Below, one piece after another: positions 48,733-57,212 of a stretch of 59,144 nucleotides of DNA. Numbering within the stretch: the stretch's first letter is position 1; the number at the start of each line of letters is the position of its first letter. The stretch lies in IMG/VR virus record IMGVR_UViG_3300030617_000012, positions 1-59,144 of that record; one strand, 5' to 3'. Below the pieces are notes generated by a model. That model had not been told where the DNA came from. It was given only the letters and a program-made list of their open reading frames with translations, and did not search any database. The translations under genes and the position numbers were made by a program. The DNA is from a virus.

Positions 48733-49148
48733 TACAGGTCCTGGTTGTAGCGCACGTAGCCCTGCGCCGCGACCTTGTCGTAGAACGGGCGGATCGGATT
48801 GTTGTTCTCGGTCACCCAGTAGACGCGGCCCCAGCCGTGTGCCTTGCCGAGACTCGTCAGGTAGCCGAGCAACATGCCGGCGATGCCGCGACCGCGAAAT
48901 TCAGGGCGCACATAGAGCGAATCCATGTAGCAGATCGGCTTTGTCGCGAAGGGAAAATCGTGGAACGTGTACTGCATGAATGCGACCGGCTGGCCGTCTT
49001 CAATCGCCACTACGCAAAAGTCACGCGGGTTCGGGGCATTGAAGCGAGCCCATGCGCGCGGGCATACGTTCGCGAGCGCGGGTATGTAGTCGGCAACCAT
49101 TTGCTGCCAGCCGTCGTAATCGGCTTGTGTTGCGTAGCGAATCTGCAT
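48732..49148 (-). CDS. GNAT acetyltransferase
   Basis: 138 aa. The acetyl-CoA binding motif A is clear: DSLYVRPEFRGRGIAGMLL (about 73-91), preceded by FCVVAIEDGQPVAFMQYTFH and followed by TENNNPIRPFYDKVAAQGYV (motif B). Phage-borne GNAT enzymes may modify host proteins, tRNA-linked toxins or antibiotics; the substrate cannot be told. Confidence 0.85.
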   Translation of the reverse strand: MQIRYATQADYDGWQQMVADYIPALANVCPRAWARFNAPNPRDFCVVAIEDGQPVAFMQYTFHDFPFATKPICYMDSLYVRPEFRGRGIAGMLLGYLTSLGKAHGWGRVYWVTENNNPIRPFYDKVAAQGYVRYNQDL

Positions 49149-49427
49149 TTAGTGGCCCAATCCATTTCCGTTGAGAAGGATGTCGTCAACTGAGCCGCGC
49201 GATTGAAGTCCGAGGGTCTCGCTATGGCCTACGCACTTGCCATTAACGACGAAGCCCGCGGCGATCGCGTGAGCATCCCAATTGCGTTTCCAGTTCTGAG
49301 GCGTGCCGCGACGCACGGACTGAATTCCTTCCATCATTCCGTCATGGTTAAGTGAACGAGGGAAGACGAAAATCGCTTCCTGTTCTTCGCCCTTTTCGTC
49401 GGGCATCGTGACCACGATGTATTTCAT
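49149..49427 (-). CDS. Hypothetical protein (92 aa)
   Basis: Acidic, MKYIVVTMPDEKGEEQEAIF and a middle with HDGMMEGIQSVRRGTPQNWK and a Gly-rich end. Families with this layout occur in beta-proteobacterial phages without known function. It starts four bases into the previous gene. Confidence 0.5.
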   Translation of the reverse strand: MKYIVVTMPDEKGEEQEAIFVFPRSLNHDGMMEGIQSVRRGTPQNWKRNWDAHAIAAGFVVNGKCVGHSETLGLQSRGSVDDILLNGNGLGH

Positions 49428-49888
49428 TGTTCGGCTCCCACGTCGGCGAACGGGTAAGCGGAACCCGTGCGCATCTTGTGTGAGTCCACAAGCGCCCGGA
49501 TGCGCGGGTATGCTTCAGAGGTTATGTCGCAGCCCGCCGCCAGGTTCAGAAGCGATCCAATGCGTTGCAGGGCCATGTTCGCGCCGGATGCTGCATTGAC
49601 CATGCCGAGCAAGCGCTGCGGATGGATGATTACCGGGCACGTAAGGCTTTCAAGATAGTCCTCGCCATCGCCTTGATAGGTCCAGAAGTTACCGTCCATC
49701 GCCATTTGGCCCATGCGGCTCATGAACTCAGTGCGGTTCTTCTGCTGCGGCAGCTTGGGCGCTTGGCCGAGCGGGGGACGCCATAGTTCTGCGCCCTCCA
49801 GGTACGTATAGCCCTTCGCCTCCAGCGTGCGGATCGCGGCGATCGCGGCCGGGATGCTGTTCGGTTTCTTTTCGGCTGTGATGCTCAT
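49424..49888 (-). CDS. Hypothetical protein (154 aa)
   Basis: ITAEKKPNSIPAAIAAIRTL at the start, then AELWRPPLGQAPKL, and a helical C-terminal half (GSLLNLAAGCDITSEAYPRI). No enzymatic motif seen. Confidence 0.5.
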   Translation of the reverse strand: MSITAEKKPNSIPAAIAAIRTLEAKGYTYLEGAELWRPPLGQAPKLPQQKNRTEFMSRMGQMAMDGNFWTYQGDGEDYLESLTCPVIIHPQRLLGMVNAASGANMALQRIGSLLNLAAGCDITSEAYPRIRALVDSHKMRTGSAYPFADVGAEQ

Positions 49889-50223
49889 TTGATTACCTCG
49901 TATCCATCGGGAATTTGTTTAAACTTCTGGCGCACTTCGATCACTTCGAACTCGGCGCTCGGCGTGTGATACCAAGCGCCAATGTGGTTACCCTCACGAG
50001 CCGCCTTGAACTGCTCAATCGCCTCTTCGCGCGTTGCAAAAACGATCACGCTGCTGGGTGGCGAATCGCGGGTAACCTTCGGCGTATAGAAGTCGGAAAA
50101 CGGCTGGCCCCACCAATAACCCTCGCTCTCGGTGAGCCACGCGGGCGTGCCCTTCTTCGTCATGACGCTCTTGTCATGGGCGATGGCCTCTTCGCACTTG
50201 TATAGGATCGCAAACTGAGTCAT
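49885..50223 (-). CDS. Hypothetical protein (112 aa)
   Basis: Mixed fold with TESEGYWWGQPFSDFYTPKV and VIVFATREEAIEQFKAAREG. It overlaps both neighbours by four bases. No family recognised. Confidence 0.5.
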   Translation of the reverse strand: MTQFAILYKCEEAIAHDKSVMTKKGTPAWLTESEGYWWGQPFSDFYTPKVTRDSPPSSVIVFATREEAIEQFKAAREGNHIGAWYHTPSAEFEVIEVRQKFKQIPDGYEVIK

Positions 50224-51116
50224 GCGGGCAACCTGTAGAGGTAGAGCGACGGGTCGCCTTCGAAGATCATGGCGCCGGAATCAAGCAGCGACTCAACGAC
50301 GCCGTCGATTTGGTTCTGATGATCACGGTCGATCTCGCCCGCCATGAACATCGCGTCGCGCACCGCGGCTTTGACGGCCGCCTGGTCAGCGCAATACGTC
50401 GGATGCGCCGCGCCATCGTCGTCCATCGCAATGAACAGGAACTGCGCTGGGGAATGCGATTCGATTGCGTTCAGTGCTGACGCGCGCAATTCGTCAAGCG
50501 TCGCAACAATGGCGTCAGGCTCGCCTTCAGGGCTGTTACGGTCGGGGATTTCGCAGACGTTCGTCAGGAACGTTTCGAACCATTGCGGTAGGCCAGCGGT
50601 CGGCTTCTGCGACACGTGAACGGGCAGCGGAGAATGCTTCGGCTTGGCCGCTTGCTTCGCGCGGATCTTCTCCACCATCGTCCAGACGCGGGCGAGTTCC
50701 GTTTCGCCGTCCACGTGCATATCCAGATCGTTCGCGAGACAGAGCGCGGCCAGCGTAACCATTACGCCGCCGACCTCCTGATGCTTCTCGCCGACCGGGC
50801 GGCCATAGACGTAATCGACAAGCTGATGCGCCTCGCTCGCGCTGCATCCGCACGCCTGAATGAGTTCGAGGGCTTCCTCAATGAAGCGGTGATTGCGCTC
50901 CTCGCGGTCGCCCGCGATCATTTCGCCGAAGCACGCCATCATCCACGGCTGGACGCGGTCCTGAAATGGCGATGGCAGACGCGCCAAGGACTCTGTGACC
51001 ACGGAGCGACCATAATTCAGCAGCTTGAAGCGCTGGTCGCCGTCCGGGTGATAGGAAGACAGGAAAGCGCCTTGCCAAAGCTTGTCGAGGACGATTTCAG
51101 GGATTTCGATGCTCAT
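50220..51116 (-). CDS. MazG-like nucleotide pyrophosphohydrolase, extended
   Basis: 298 aa from ATG 51116. Residues about 50-165 carry a MazG-type all-helical core (RNHRFIEEALELIQACGCSA, with EExxE, and KHQEVGGVMVTLAALCLAND with a second acidic pair). These enzymes hydrolyse non-canonical NTPs or (p)ppGpp. The C-terminal 120 residues (ETFLTNVCEIPDRNSPEGEP, PTYCADQAAVKAAVRDAMFM) form an extra domain of unknown role. Confidence 0.7.
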   Translation of the reverse strand: MSIEIPEIVLDKLWQGAFLSSYHPDGDQRFKLLNYGRSVVTESLARLPSPFQDRVQPWMMACFGEMIAGDREERNHRFIEEALELIQACGCSASEAHQLVDYVYGRPVGEKHQEVGGVMVTLAALCLANDLDMHVDGETELARVWTMVEKIRAKQAAKPKHSPLPVHVSQKPTAGLPQWFETFLTNVCEIPDRNSPEGEPDAIVATLDELRASALNAIESHSPAQFLFIAMDDDGAAHPTYCADQAAVKAAVRDAMFMAGEIDRDHQNQIDGVVESLLDSGAMIFEGDPSLYLYRLPA

Positions 51117-52234
51117 GACTTTGCTCCAATAACGGGCTGGCGGTCGAGCTTCTCGATTTCGGCGATCAGCAGCGCGGCGGCCTTCACAAGGTTGCGGCGC
51201 TTGTCCTTCGGCTTCCACCATGAGACGTTCCACGGCCACGTGATAGGCACGACAGAGAAAATCCAGTCTTTGCCTGCGGTGCGGGCATAGGAGATAGCGG
51301 CCATTGCGAGTTCTCCGGGTTCGAGCGCGTCATCGTTGTACGGAGTGAAGCCTTCGCGCGTGCACTGCTCGGAGCGTTCGCGCAACACGTCGGACTGGGC
51401 TTGCGTCATCGCCAGTTGGTGCGAGTCGTGCAGAGCGTCGATTACCTTGGCCGTCTTCGGGTCGCAGTCGCAAGCGGGCCAATCGCATTCGGCTGGCGCG
51501 TTCCCGCCTGCAGTGCCTTGCCTGCGTGCTGCGCATTCAGACTTCGGCGGGTCAGCGCGTAATGCGCATGCCTTGAAGCCTTCCCAGCGGGCGATGAATG
51601 TGTGCGCTTGCCACGCGCCATGCGCCGTTGCGGCATAGCCTTCGCCGACACGGATGCACTGATTCGGAATAGGGTAAATGGCTTCGAATGCGTCGCGGCG
51701 GTCGGCATCCGGCCCGGCGTGCAGTTGAGCGGCCATGTTGCACGCGACCTTAGCGGCGCGGCGGGTATCATCGTTCTGCGTGCCGTTGCCCCAAAACTCA
51801 TTCAGGCTCGTGACCCACCACGCATCCAGCGCTGCATGTTCCGGGTGGATCTTCAGGTCCTTGATAGCCTCCAGAATCGGTTCAGCGCCGCCCGCGTCGT
51901 CCGGGTCGATACCAAGTGCCTCATCGATCGCGGAAAGGCACTGGACGGCGTCGTGGAACATGCGCGTCATGGCGTCGAGCGCGGCGTCTTGCTGCTTCGC
52001 GTACTTGACTGCGTAAAGTTGCAGGTCGAGCCTTTGCCACATTTCGCCCAGCTTCGGATGCGAGAAGATGGAAGTCGGCACGGCGGGCATTGATGTGCCA
52101 TCGGCGACAAGGCCGGCCGCCAGGTCGCGTCCGAACGCCATGACGGCGTCAGCGTATGCCCACGGGTGATCGTATGCGTGAGTCACGGGGAGCCCGTGCT
52201 TGAGCGCAAGGGCTTGGATGTCAGGGTCTTTCAC
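51113..52234 (-). CDS. Hypothetical protein, two-part, phage-accessory type
   Basis: 373 aa from GTG 52234 (GAGGAAAAC upstream). The C-terminal part (about 285-373, RERSEQCTREGFTPYNDDAL, WWKPKDKRRNLVKAAALLIA) belongs to a phage family found in many proteobacterial phages, role unknown. The middle has Cys clusters (CAARRQ, CDWPACDCDP). It is the first gene behind the promoter at 52276. Confidence 0.6.
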   Translation of the reverse strand: MKDPDIQALALKHGLPVTHAYDHPWAYADAVMAFGRDLAAGLVADGTSMPAVPTSIFSHPKLGEMWQRLDLQLYAVKYAKQQDAALDAMTRMFHDAVQCLSAIDEALGIDPDDAGGAEPILEAIKDLKIHPEHAALDAWWVTSLNEFWGNGTQNDDTRRAAKVACNMAAQLHAGPDADRRDAFEAIYPIPNQCIRVGEGYAATAHGAWQAHTFIARWEGFKACALRADPPKSECAARRQGTAGGNAPAECDWPACDCDPKTAKVIDALHDSHQLAMTQAQSDVLRERSEQCTREGFTPYNDDALEPGELAMAAISYARTAGKDWIFSVVPITWPWNVSWWKPKDKRRNLVKAAALLIAEIEKLDRQPVIGAKS

Positions 52235-52275
52235 GTTTTCCTCGGTACATTAAGGGAATCTGCGGCAACGAAAGA

Positions 52276-52304
52276 ATAATATCTGCGCGGACCGCAGAAC
52301 GCAA
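52276..52304 (-). promoter_or_regulatory. Sigma70-like leftward promoter
   Basis: On the minus strand TTGCGT, 17 bases, TATTAT. ATCTGC words at 52258 and 52281 flank or overlap it. Drives the 47597-52234 operon. Confidence 0.75.
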
Positions 52305-52328
52305 TTGAAATTTACAGAATTCAAGACG

Positions 52329-52352
52329 CAAAAAACCCCGCCGAAGCGGGGT
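52329..52352 (-). terminator. Minus-strand terminator between two leftward operons
   Basis: ACCCCGC-TTCG-GCGGGGT followed by a run of T on the minus strand. Confidence 0.85.
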
Positions 52353-52367
52353 GGTCATGGGGAGAGG

Positions 52368-52607
52368 TTATGCGCGAGGTTGTTTGCAATCCGTGAAGCA
52401 TTCCCGGTGAGCCGGTCCGCCCCGCTCGCCGTAGTCCTGGTCCTCGCAACGGCGGCAGACATAGACCGTTTGCGAGCATCCGCACCGATCTTTCGGGCAC
52501 TGGCGGCCGCCTGCGGATTGCCAGTCATGCCCGACGATCGCGCAGCTAACCGACTCGTCGCCAGCCAGCACGCGCGCTTGTTCAGTGAGGCGAACGAGGC
52601 TGAGCAT
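52368..52607 (-). CDS. Cys-rich zinc-binding hypothetical protein
   Basis: 79 aa from ATG 52607. CPKDRCGC, VYVCRRCEDQDYGERGGPAH and CFTDC give at least two Cys pairs, a zinc ribbon layout common in small phage proteins. Its start overlaps the upstream stop. A terminator follows 16 bases downstream. Confidence 0.65.
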   Translation of the reverse strand: MLSLVRLTEQARVLAGDESVSCAIVGHDWQSAGGRQCPKDRCGCSQTVYVCRRCEDQDYGERGGPAHRECFTDCKQPRA

Positions 52608-53215
52608 TAGGCGTCGATGCTGTTGACTGGCGCGTTCTCGAGGATGGTTCCCCGCAATGCCCGGCGCGCTGCGCGGTCCCGCTCTTTCCGCTCTTTCTCG
52701 GCGGCGTACGCGCAACGGACGAAGAGAGAATAGCAATCGTCCTCGCCCATATAGATTTCGAGGAGGACCCAGCCGTTGCCTACGGGATAGATCGGGCTCC
52801 AATCAAGGCAGTGGTCGAGAGCTTCCTCGTGATAGCGCGTGGCGAATGCGTCGTTCTCGTTTTCCATCGAGCCGATATGGACTTCGAGACCGAAGGCTTG
52901 AAGGAACGACGCGATGTTCGTTCCTTCGTCGCAAACCGGGATCGCATCATGAGAGAGCCAGCCATTCTCGTCGCGCATGGCCGTGCGAGGGGCCAGCAGG
53001 CGTTCGCGCAGGCCCTCCAGGACGATAGGGCTGTCCTCGTCTGGTGGAATCCACTGCAGGGCCATGCGAGCCATGCGCGGCTCAAGCACGGACTCAGGGA
53101 ACTTCTGCGAAAGCTGGATGAATCCCATGAGGAGGGCCGTGCGGATCGCGCCCGCGTTCTCTGCGGTGGCCTCTGGCGCGTATCCGATGGCGATGTTAAG
53201 GGTTTCTTTTTCCAT
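52607..53215 (-). CDS. Hypothetical protein (202 aa)
   Basis: Mixed fold; IAIGYAPEATAENAGAIRTA, ALDHCLDWSPIYPVGNGWVL and GEDDCYSLFVRCAYAAEKER. No catalytic pattern recognised. Confidence 0.55.
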   Translation of the reverse strand: MEKETLNIAIGYAPEATAENAGAIRTALLMGFIQLSQKFPESVLEPRMARMALQWIPPDEDSPIVLEGLRERLLAPRTAMRDENGWLSHDAIPVCDEGTNIASFLQAFGLEVHIGSMENENDAFATRYHEEALDHCLDWSPIYPVGNGWVLLEIYMGEDDCYSLFVRCAYAAEKERKERDRAARRALRGTILENAPVNSIDA

Positions 53216-53241
53216 CGTTTTCTCTTGTTAAATAAGGCGAA

Positions 53242-53562
53242 TTACAGGCCGTTTGCTGCGTTGTATGCGCGAACACGGGAGGCGTTTTCTTCGATGATCT
53301 GGCCGCGAAGCGCCTTGACCGCGTCGTGCTCGCCGATGCCGCACTGCTGCGCCAGGTATTCAACTGCGATCGCCATGCCTTCCATCTGAATGAGTTCGAC
53401 GGCCGCCCGCTGCTCTGCCGGCGCTTCGGTCGAGAGACCCTGTCCGAGGATCGCCAGAAGCTGCTGGAGCGCGGTGGTCGTCACCGTCTCGTTGTGCCTC
53501 TTCTCTTCGATGACGGCGCGCGAGCCGGGCGTTGCTGCGGAAAGGTCGATAACGTTGCTCAT
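53242..53562 (-). CDS. Hypothetical helical protein (106 aa)
   Basis: Starts MSNVIDLSAATPGSRAVIEE at 53562. Helical with VTTTALQQLLAILGQGLSTE and VEYLAQQCGIGEHDAVKALR. Unknown. Confidence 0.55.
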   Translation of the reverse strand: MSNVIDLSAATPGSRAVIEEKRHNETVTTTALQQLLAILGQGLSTEAPAEQRAAVELIQMEGMAIAVEYLAQQCGIGEHDAVKALRGQIIEENASRVRAYNAANGL

Positions 53563-53588
53563 GAAAAATCCTTTATGGATAAGGGGTT

Positions 53589-53849
53589 CTACTGCTTGAT
53601 TGGATTGCGAAGCTTTTTGTTGTACTGCTCGTGAGTCAGAAAACAGACTGGCCTCAGTGTCTCGGACGTGAAGAGGAGCCGGTAATGCGGTCCAACGGGG
53701 ACCGATATCGCGCTGCCTTCCATGGATTTCATGATCTGGCCGCCGAGCTTCAGCGGGTGAGTGCCGGTCGCGACCGCGTCGATAATCGCTTTGGCCCTGT
53801 GACGTATTCCGGTGATTGGACACTTCGTAAGATCGAGGCGGTCGGCCAT
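53589..53849 (-). CDS. Hypothetical protein, faint RelE/ParE-like C-terminus
   Basis: 86 aa. The end ISVPVGPHYRLLFTSETLRP followed by a helix (HEQYNKKLRN) recalls the beta-sheet core of RelE/ParE toxins, where an Arg/His face cuts mRNA or blocks gyrase. The N-terminus lacks their usual two helices with LxxL spacing, so this is a weak suggestion. It lies in a row of early genes with no evident antitoxin. Confidence 0.4.
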   Translation of the reverse strand: MADRLDLTKCPITGIRHRAKAIIDAVATGTHPLKLGGQIMKSMEGSAISVPVGPHYRLLFTSETLRPVCFLTHEQYNKKLRNPIKQ

Positions 53850-53852
53850 GGC

Positions 53853-54560
53853 TTATTCGCCCTGTTCGTACGTGATCGCGGGAGGCACTTCTTTCGCAAG
53901 CGCTTGGAGCCCGGCATTGCGAATCAGGCCCGAACCGTAGGCGTTGATCTCCAGTTTCGCTTTAGATACCGTGGTTTCCATGTGCTCTTGGAACAGCTTC
54001 GCGACGAACGGCAGGCCAGAAGTCAGTGCAGCCTCAGACGAGCGCACCTTGCCGCGCAGCAGCGCTTTCTGCTTCTCGGAGATTTTCAGTTCGTTGATCG
54101 TCGCGGTGAGGTCAGCCAGCGCTTCCAGCGACTCGCGCATGTCGTCCGCTGCTTCCTTCGCGAACTGCTGCGAACGGCGAGCGGGCCGGGGCAGCCCGGG
54201 ACGAAACTCATGTTCAACATGGCGAATCGTGCATTGCGAGCCGAAGCCAATGTTCATCGCGCTCACGAATTCCGCCCATTGCGATTCAGACAAATCGACT
54301 TCGACCAGTTCCTTGCCGCCATGGGGCCAGTCGGTCGATAGGTTGCGACGCATGTCCGACTCGCGGATGGTGATTCGAACGAACGCGTTGTGCTGAAAGT
54401 CCGAGCCGTACAGGAAGGTTCCGCCGCTCACGCGTGACGCGCCGATCTGCCCGAAGCACGGATGCGTTACCCGCGATTCATCTTTGCTCGTCTGCGTTAC
54501 GACGGGTTCTTCGGTGCGCGCCCACGGTGCCGAGTTCGCTTGCTTCAGTTCATTTGTCAT
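53853..54560 (-). CDS. Hypothetical protein (235 aa) with coiled coil
   Basis: An N-terminal beta part with GGTFLYGSDFQHNAFVRITI, then a coiled coil (ALADLTATINELKISEKQKA, about 145-185). Similar genes occur in early operons of tailed phages of proteobacteria. Unknown. Confidence 0.55.
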   Translation of the reverse strand: MTNELKQANSAPWARTEEPVVTQTSKDESRVTHPCFGQIGASRVSGGTFLYGSDFQHNAFVRITIRESDMRRNLSTDWPHGGKELVEVDLSESQWAEFVSAMNIGFGSQCTIRHVEHEFRPGLPRPARRSQQFAKEAADDMRESLEALADLTATINELKISEKQKALLRGKVRSSEAALTSGLPFVAKLFQEHMETTVSKAKLEINAYGSGLIRNAGLQALAKEVPPAITYEQGE

Positions 54561-54612
54561 TGGAAAAAGCCTTGTTAAATATGGGGAAGTGCCCCGCGAA
54601 CGGGGCGGGCGA

Positions 54613-55242
54613 TCACGCTTCTGTGAGGAGTGCCTTGAGCTGATTGAAGCGAGCGAGACGCTTCTCGCTGTCTTCGATTTGCTGCTCGAACACCAACGCT
54701 GCGCTTTCGATTTCGTCGGCGAGCCGGATGAGCGATTGACCCTTCAGGCGAAGCGCTGTGGCAATCCCGCCAAAGGAGTCGGCGGGCGTGCTGGGTTCGA
54801 GTTCGAGCGCCGCGACAACCGCGTCACGATCGACGGGCACTGTTGCGTGAATGTCGCCGATCCCCGACGGCTTCTCTTCCACCAGGGCATCGGAGTTCAG
54901 CTTGGGCACGGCGAGCGGAACTGAAGCCCGCGGGACGATGCGCTGGAACAGGCCGCGCTCAACCTCTTTGACAAGCCCGGCTTCCTTCAGGCTGTTGAGG
55001 CAGCCTTCGAGCGCCTTCATATCCGGGCGCGTGCTGCTCGTGCGGGACATGGAGGTCAAAATCTTGCTCGCGGTCCACGCCTCTTGCTGCGGCACGAACT
55101 CGAAAATCTTCTTGCAGATCGTGCTCATGCCTTCGAGCGCGAGTTTATGTTTCGTGGGCGTCATTTCGCTGCTCATTCCTTCTTTAAGGCCGTCATAAAG
55201 CCCGCGCATGTAGACGCTGGCGTGTGATTTACTGCTTGGCAT
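54613..55242 (-). CDS. Hypothetical protein, possible winged-helix regulator
   Basis: 209 aa. WTASKILTSMSRTSSTRPDM and LEGCLNSLKEAGLVKEVERG (about 55-100) look like a winged helix with its wing; the C-terminus is a coiled coil (FEQQIEDSEKRLARFNQLKA). DNA binding is plausible, not proven. Confidence 0.55.
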   Translation of the reverse strand: MPSSKSHASVYMRGLYDGLKEGMSSEMTPTKHKLALEGMSTICKKIFEFVPQQEAWTASKILTSMSRTSSTRPDMKALEGCLNSLKEAGLVKEVERGLFQRIVPRASVPLAVPKLNSDALVEEKPSGIGDIHATVPVDRDAVVAALELEPSTPADSFGGIATALRLKGQSLIRLADEIESAALVFEQQIEDSEKRLARFNQLKALLTEA

Positions 55243-55432
55243 GGATGCAATCCGTACAGCCCGGGTCGGTAAAATTCTTTTCGTACCGACATTCGAGGGA
55301 GTTGACGAAAGGGATGAGGACCATGCGCGGCAGGCGGGTAGGCTGGCCCATGTAATTCATATGGAACCAGCCGTCCTGTACGAGCAACGGATCTCCTATG
55401 CGCGGCAAGTTGTGGCAACCGTTCAACTTCAC
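55229..55432 (-). CDS. Small Cys-containing hypothetical protein
   Basis: 67 aa. Begins MKLNGCHNLPRIGDPLLVQD and ends CTDCIHAKQ, with Cys at CHN, ECRYE and CTDC giving a possible zinc site. Overlaps the downstream gene by 14 bases and the upstream gene by four. Confidence 0.5.
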   Translation of the reverse strand: MKLNGCHNLPRIGDPLLVQDGWFHMNYMGQPTRLPRMVLIPFVNSLECRYEKNFTDPGCTDCIHAKQ

Positions 55433-55719
55433 GGTTCTATTCCTGCGGCTGTGAGGGCGGCCAGCGCATCAACGCGGACATCCAAACTGACCGTCGCGTC
55501 CTGCGCGACAGAGCGGAGAACGGCGATCATGTCGGGAATCGCCGCGTACGCTTTGGACTGCGCCTCTGCGTCGATGACTTTCGTGGTCGGGATGCGCGCA
55601 ACGACAACCGGGCCTTCCGGCCCTTCAGCCGTGATCGCGATATCGGCACGGAAACGTCCTGCGACCTTGTAGGGGCCGGGATACAAGCCGTGGAACTGCT
55701 CTCTTCTGCGTCCGTTCAT
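55429..55719 (-). CDS. Hypothetical protein (96 aa)
   Basis: Start at ATG 55719, because AAGGA lies 8 bases before it; the ATG at 55728 has no ribosome site. Beta-rich first half (FRADIAITAEGPEGPVVVAR), helical second half. Unknown. Confidence 0.55.
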   Translation of the reverse strand: MNGRRREQFHGLYPGPYKVAGRFRADIAITAEGPEGPVVVARIPTTKVIDAEAQSKAYAAIPDMIAVLRSVAQDATVSLDVRVDALAALTAAGIEP

Positions 55720-55721
55720 GG

Positions 55722-55967
55722 TTACCATCCTTTTTGTGTGTACGTGACGGGCTCAGAGCCTTCGTCAGTTTCAGCACACGGCTCACGCCACCAATCCGCG
55801 TCTTCGCCTTCCGGAACATCGGAAAAGCGCATGAAGCCGTGTTGGAAGGGCGGGTAGTCGTCATAGCCTTCGACGCGCGCCGCTGCTTCTGCTTGGGAGA
55901 GTTCGACGTGACCCTCAACGACGAGGGTCAGGACGTTCTCGCTGGAGAGAAGATCGACGCGCATCAC
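55722..55967 (-). CDS. Acidic hypothetical protein (81 aa)
   Basis: MMRVDLLSSENVLTLVVEGH, then a Trp-rich acidic end (SDVPEGEDADWWREPCAETD). A small, very acidic protein is a candidate DNA mimic, but nothing specific supports that. Overlaps its upstream neighbour. Confidence 0.5.
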   Translation of the reverse strand: MMRVDLLSSENVLTLVVEGHVELSQAEAAARVEGYDDYPPFQHGFMRFSDVPEGEDADWWREPCAETDEGSEPVTYTQKGW

Positions 55968-56275
55968 GCCAGCGCACTGAGCCTCTGGCCGCGCTTCGCG
56001 CGCTCGGGTGCCAACTCGCCCGTTGCGGTGTAGCTCGGGCTCGGGTGAGGCGCTTGAATGGACGTGCGCTCCGGGCGCGATTCAGCAGCAGCGCCTTTCA
56101 GTTCGGATTCCAGTCGGACAATGCGTGCTTTGAGCATCGCGACGTTCGCCGAGTAGTAGTCGAGATTGCATTCGGCTTCGAGCAGCGTCAGCTTTGCGTG
56201 CGTGAGGCGCTTTTTGCTTTCCCGCTCGGGGCAAGCGTCGCGGAACAGATCGAAAAACTTCGAAATTGCGGACAT
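55964..56275 (-). CDS. Coiled-coil hypothetical protein (103 aa)
   Basis: AKLTLLEAECNLDYYSANVA and MLKARIVRLESELKGAAAES form a coiled coil (about 25-70). N-terminal FFDLFRDACPERESKKRL. Basic C-terminus. Unknown. Confidence 0.5.
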   Translation of the reverse strand: MSAISKFFDLFRDACPERESKKRLTHAKLTLLEAECNLDYYSANVAMLKARIVRLESELKGAAAESRPERTSIQAPHPSPSYTATGELAPERAKRGQRLSALA

Positions 56276-56327
56276 TGTGCTTCTCCTACAGGGTTGGAAG
56301 GGAAAAATCTACTTCTGGCGCAGATTC

Positions 56328-56672
56328 TTAGGCGACAAAATACGCCGGGTGGTCGAGTTCGCGATTCAACTCATCGCAGCGCTCGCGAACTTGGACCGGA
56401 TCGCTCCAGTTTTCAGCGAAGCGCGGGTTAGTCGTGCAGCGAATCGTCAGGGTGGGCGACTCAATGCGAGCGTTTAGTTCGGCCCAGCCGCGAGCGTCCA
56501 CGGTGCAATGACGCATCGCAGCCTTCGCCGCCATCAGTGCTGCGGTCCGCGTGCAGCCAGTCGCAGCCTGCAATTCGTTCGCGAGACGCGCTTCGCTGTT
56601 GATGAACGCGTTCTCTGCCGATGCCATCGCCGTCTGGCGCTTTTTGTTGATCGCTGCGAAGTTGAGAGTCAT
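56328..56672 (-). CDS. Hypothetical protein (114 aa)
   Basis: Starts MTLNFAAINKKRQTAMASAE at 56672. Helical first half with TGCTRTAALMAAKAAMRHC, then VDARGWAELNARIESPTLTI. Unknown family. The intergenic gap that follows (56276-56327) contains an ATCTGC word. Confidence 0.5.
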   Translation of the reverse strand: MTLNFAAINKKRQTAMASAENAFINSEARLANELQAATGCTRTAALMAAKAAMRHCTVDARGWAELNARIESPTLTIRCTTNPRFAENWSDPVQVRERCDELNRELDHPAYFVA

Positions 56673-56680
56673 GCCGTGCC

Positions 56681-56788
56681 TCAATGCGTCAGGTGGGCCA
56701 CGCCAACGAACAGCGCGCCGTAGAGGAAGGAACCGAGCACCGAGCCCGTGAAGCCGATGTAAAACGCGTTCAGGAGGGCTTGTTTCAT
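56681..56788 (-). CDS. 35-aa membrane peptide
   Basis: MKQALLNAFYIGFTGSVLGS and on to VAHLTH. One Gly-rich transmembrane helix (about 9-31). Its start overlaps the stop of the upstream gene (ATGA), which supports translation. Too short for most gene callers. Confidence 0.55.
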   Translation of the reverse strand: MKQALLNAFYIGFTGSVLGSFLYGALFVGVAHLTH

Positions 56789-57129
56789 GCCGAGACTCCC
56801 GCTTTCGGTGTCCAGTAGCAGACGGTCAAGCCGAAAATCTTTCCGAGCGTCGCGTTCACGTGCTTGTCGGCGTTCGGTGCCGCGCTCCAGTGGCCGGGCG
56901 CAACGGTGAAATGCACTTGATTCGTTTCCACGCGCTGCAGTGTCTCGGTAATCATCGAATCAACGAGATTGGAGAGAGCCACGCGATAGATGGCGTACTT
57001 CGCTGCAGGACGGCCAGCACGTTCAAGCGCCTTCTCTGGCGAGCACTTGAAATGTCTGCCGAGCTTGATAGCGGCCTGACGGTGAATGCTGGAGGACACG
57101 GCTGCTACGGTTGCGACGGGCTTATTCAT
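56785..57129 (-). CDS. First gene of the leftward early operon (114 aa)
   Basis: Starts MNKPVATVAAVSSSIHRQAA at 57129 behind ACGGAGA. Helical first half (GRHFKCSPEKALERAGRPAA), then VETNQVHFTVAPGHWSAAPN and a beta end. It is served by the promoter at 57167. Unknown family. Confidence 0.6.
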   Translation of the reverse strand: MNKPVATVAAVSSSIHRQAAIKLGRHFKCSPEKALERAGRPAAKYAIYRVALSNLVDSMITETLQRVETNQVHFTVAPGHWSAAPNADKHVNATLGKIFGLTVCYWTPKAGVSA

Positions 57130-57166
57130 GGGGAGTCTCCGTTCAGTGGTGTGGTGCGATGTAGTG

Positions 57167-57195
57167 ATTCTGCCTAAGACGCATATGCTCGTCAA
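57167..57195 (-). promoter_or_regulatory. Leftward early promoter
   Basis: On the minus strand TTGACG, 17 bases, CAGAAT, 38 bases before the 57129 start. CTGC precedes the -35 box. Confidence 0.8.
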
Positions 57196-57212
57196 GCAGA
57201 AAGTTACATAAA

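Noticed and set aside
52305-52610. 101-aa plus-strand frame
   Set aside because: It runs through a minus-strand terminator and antisense to a well-supported Cys-rich gene; no ribosome site.
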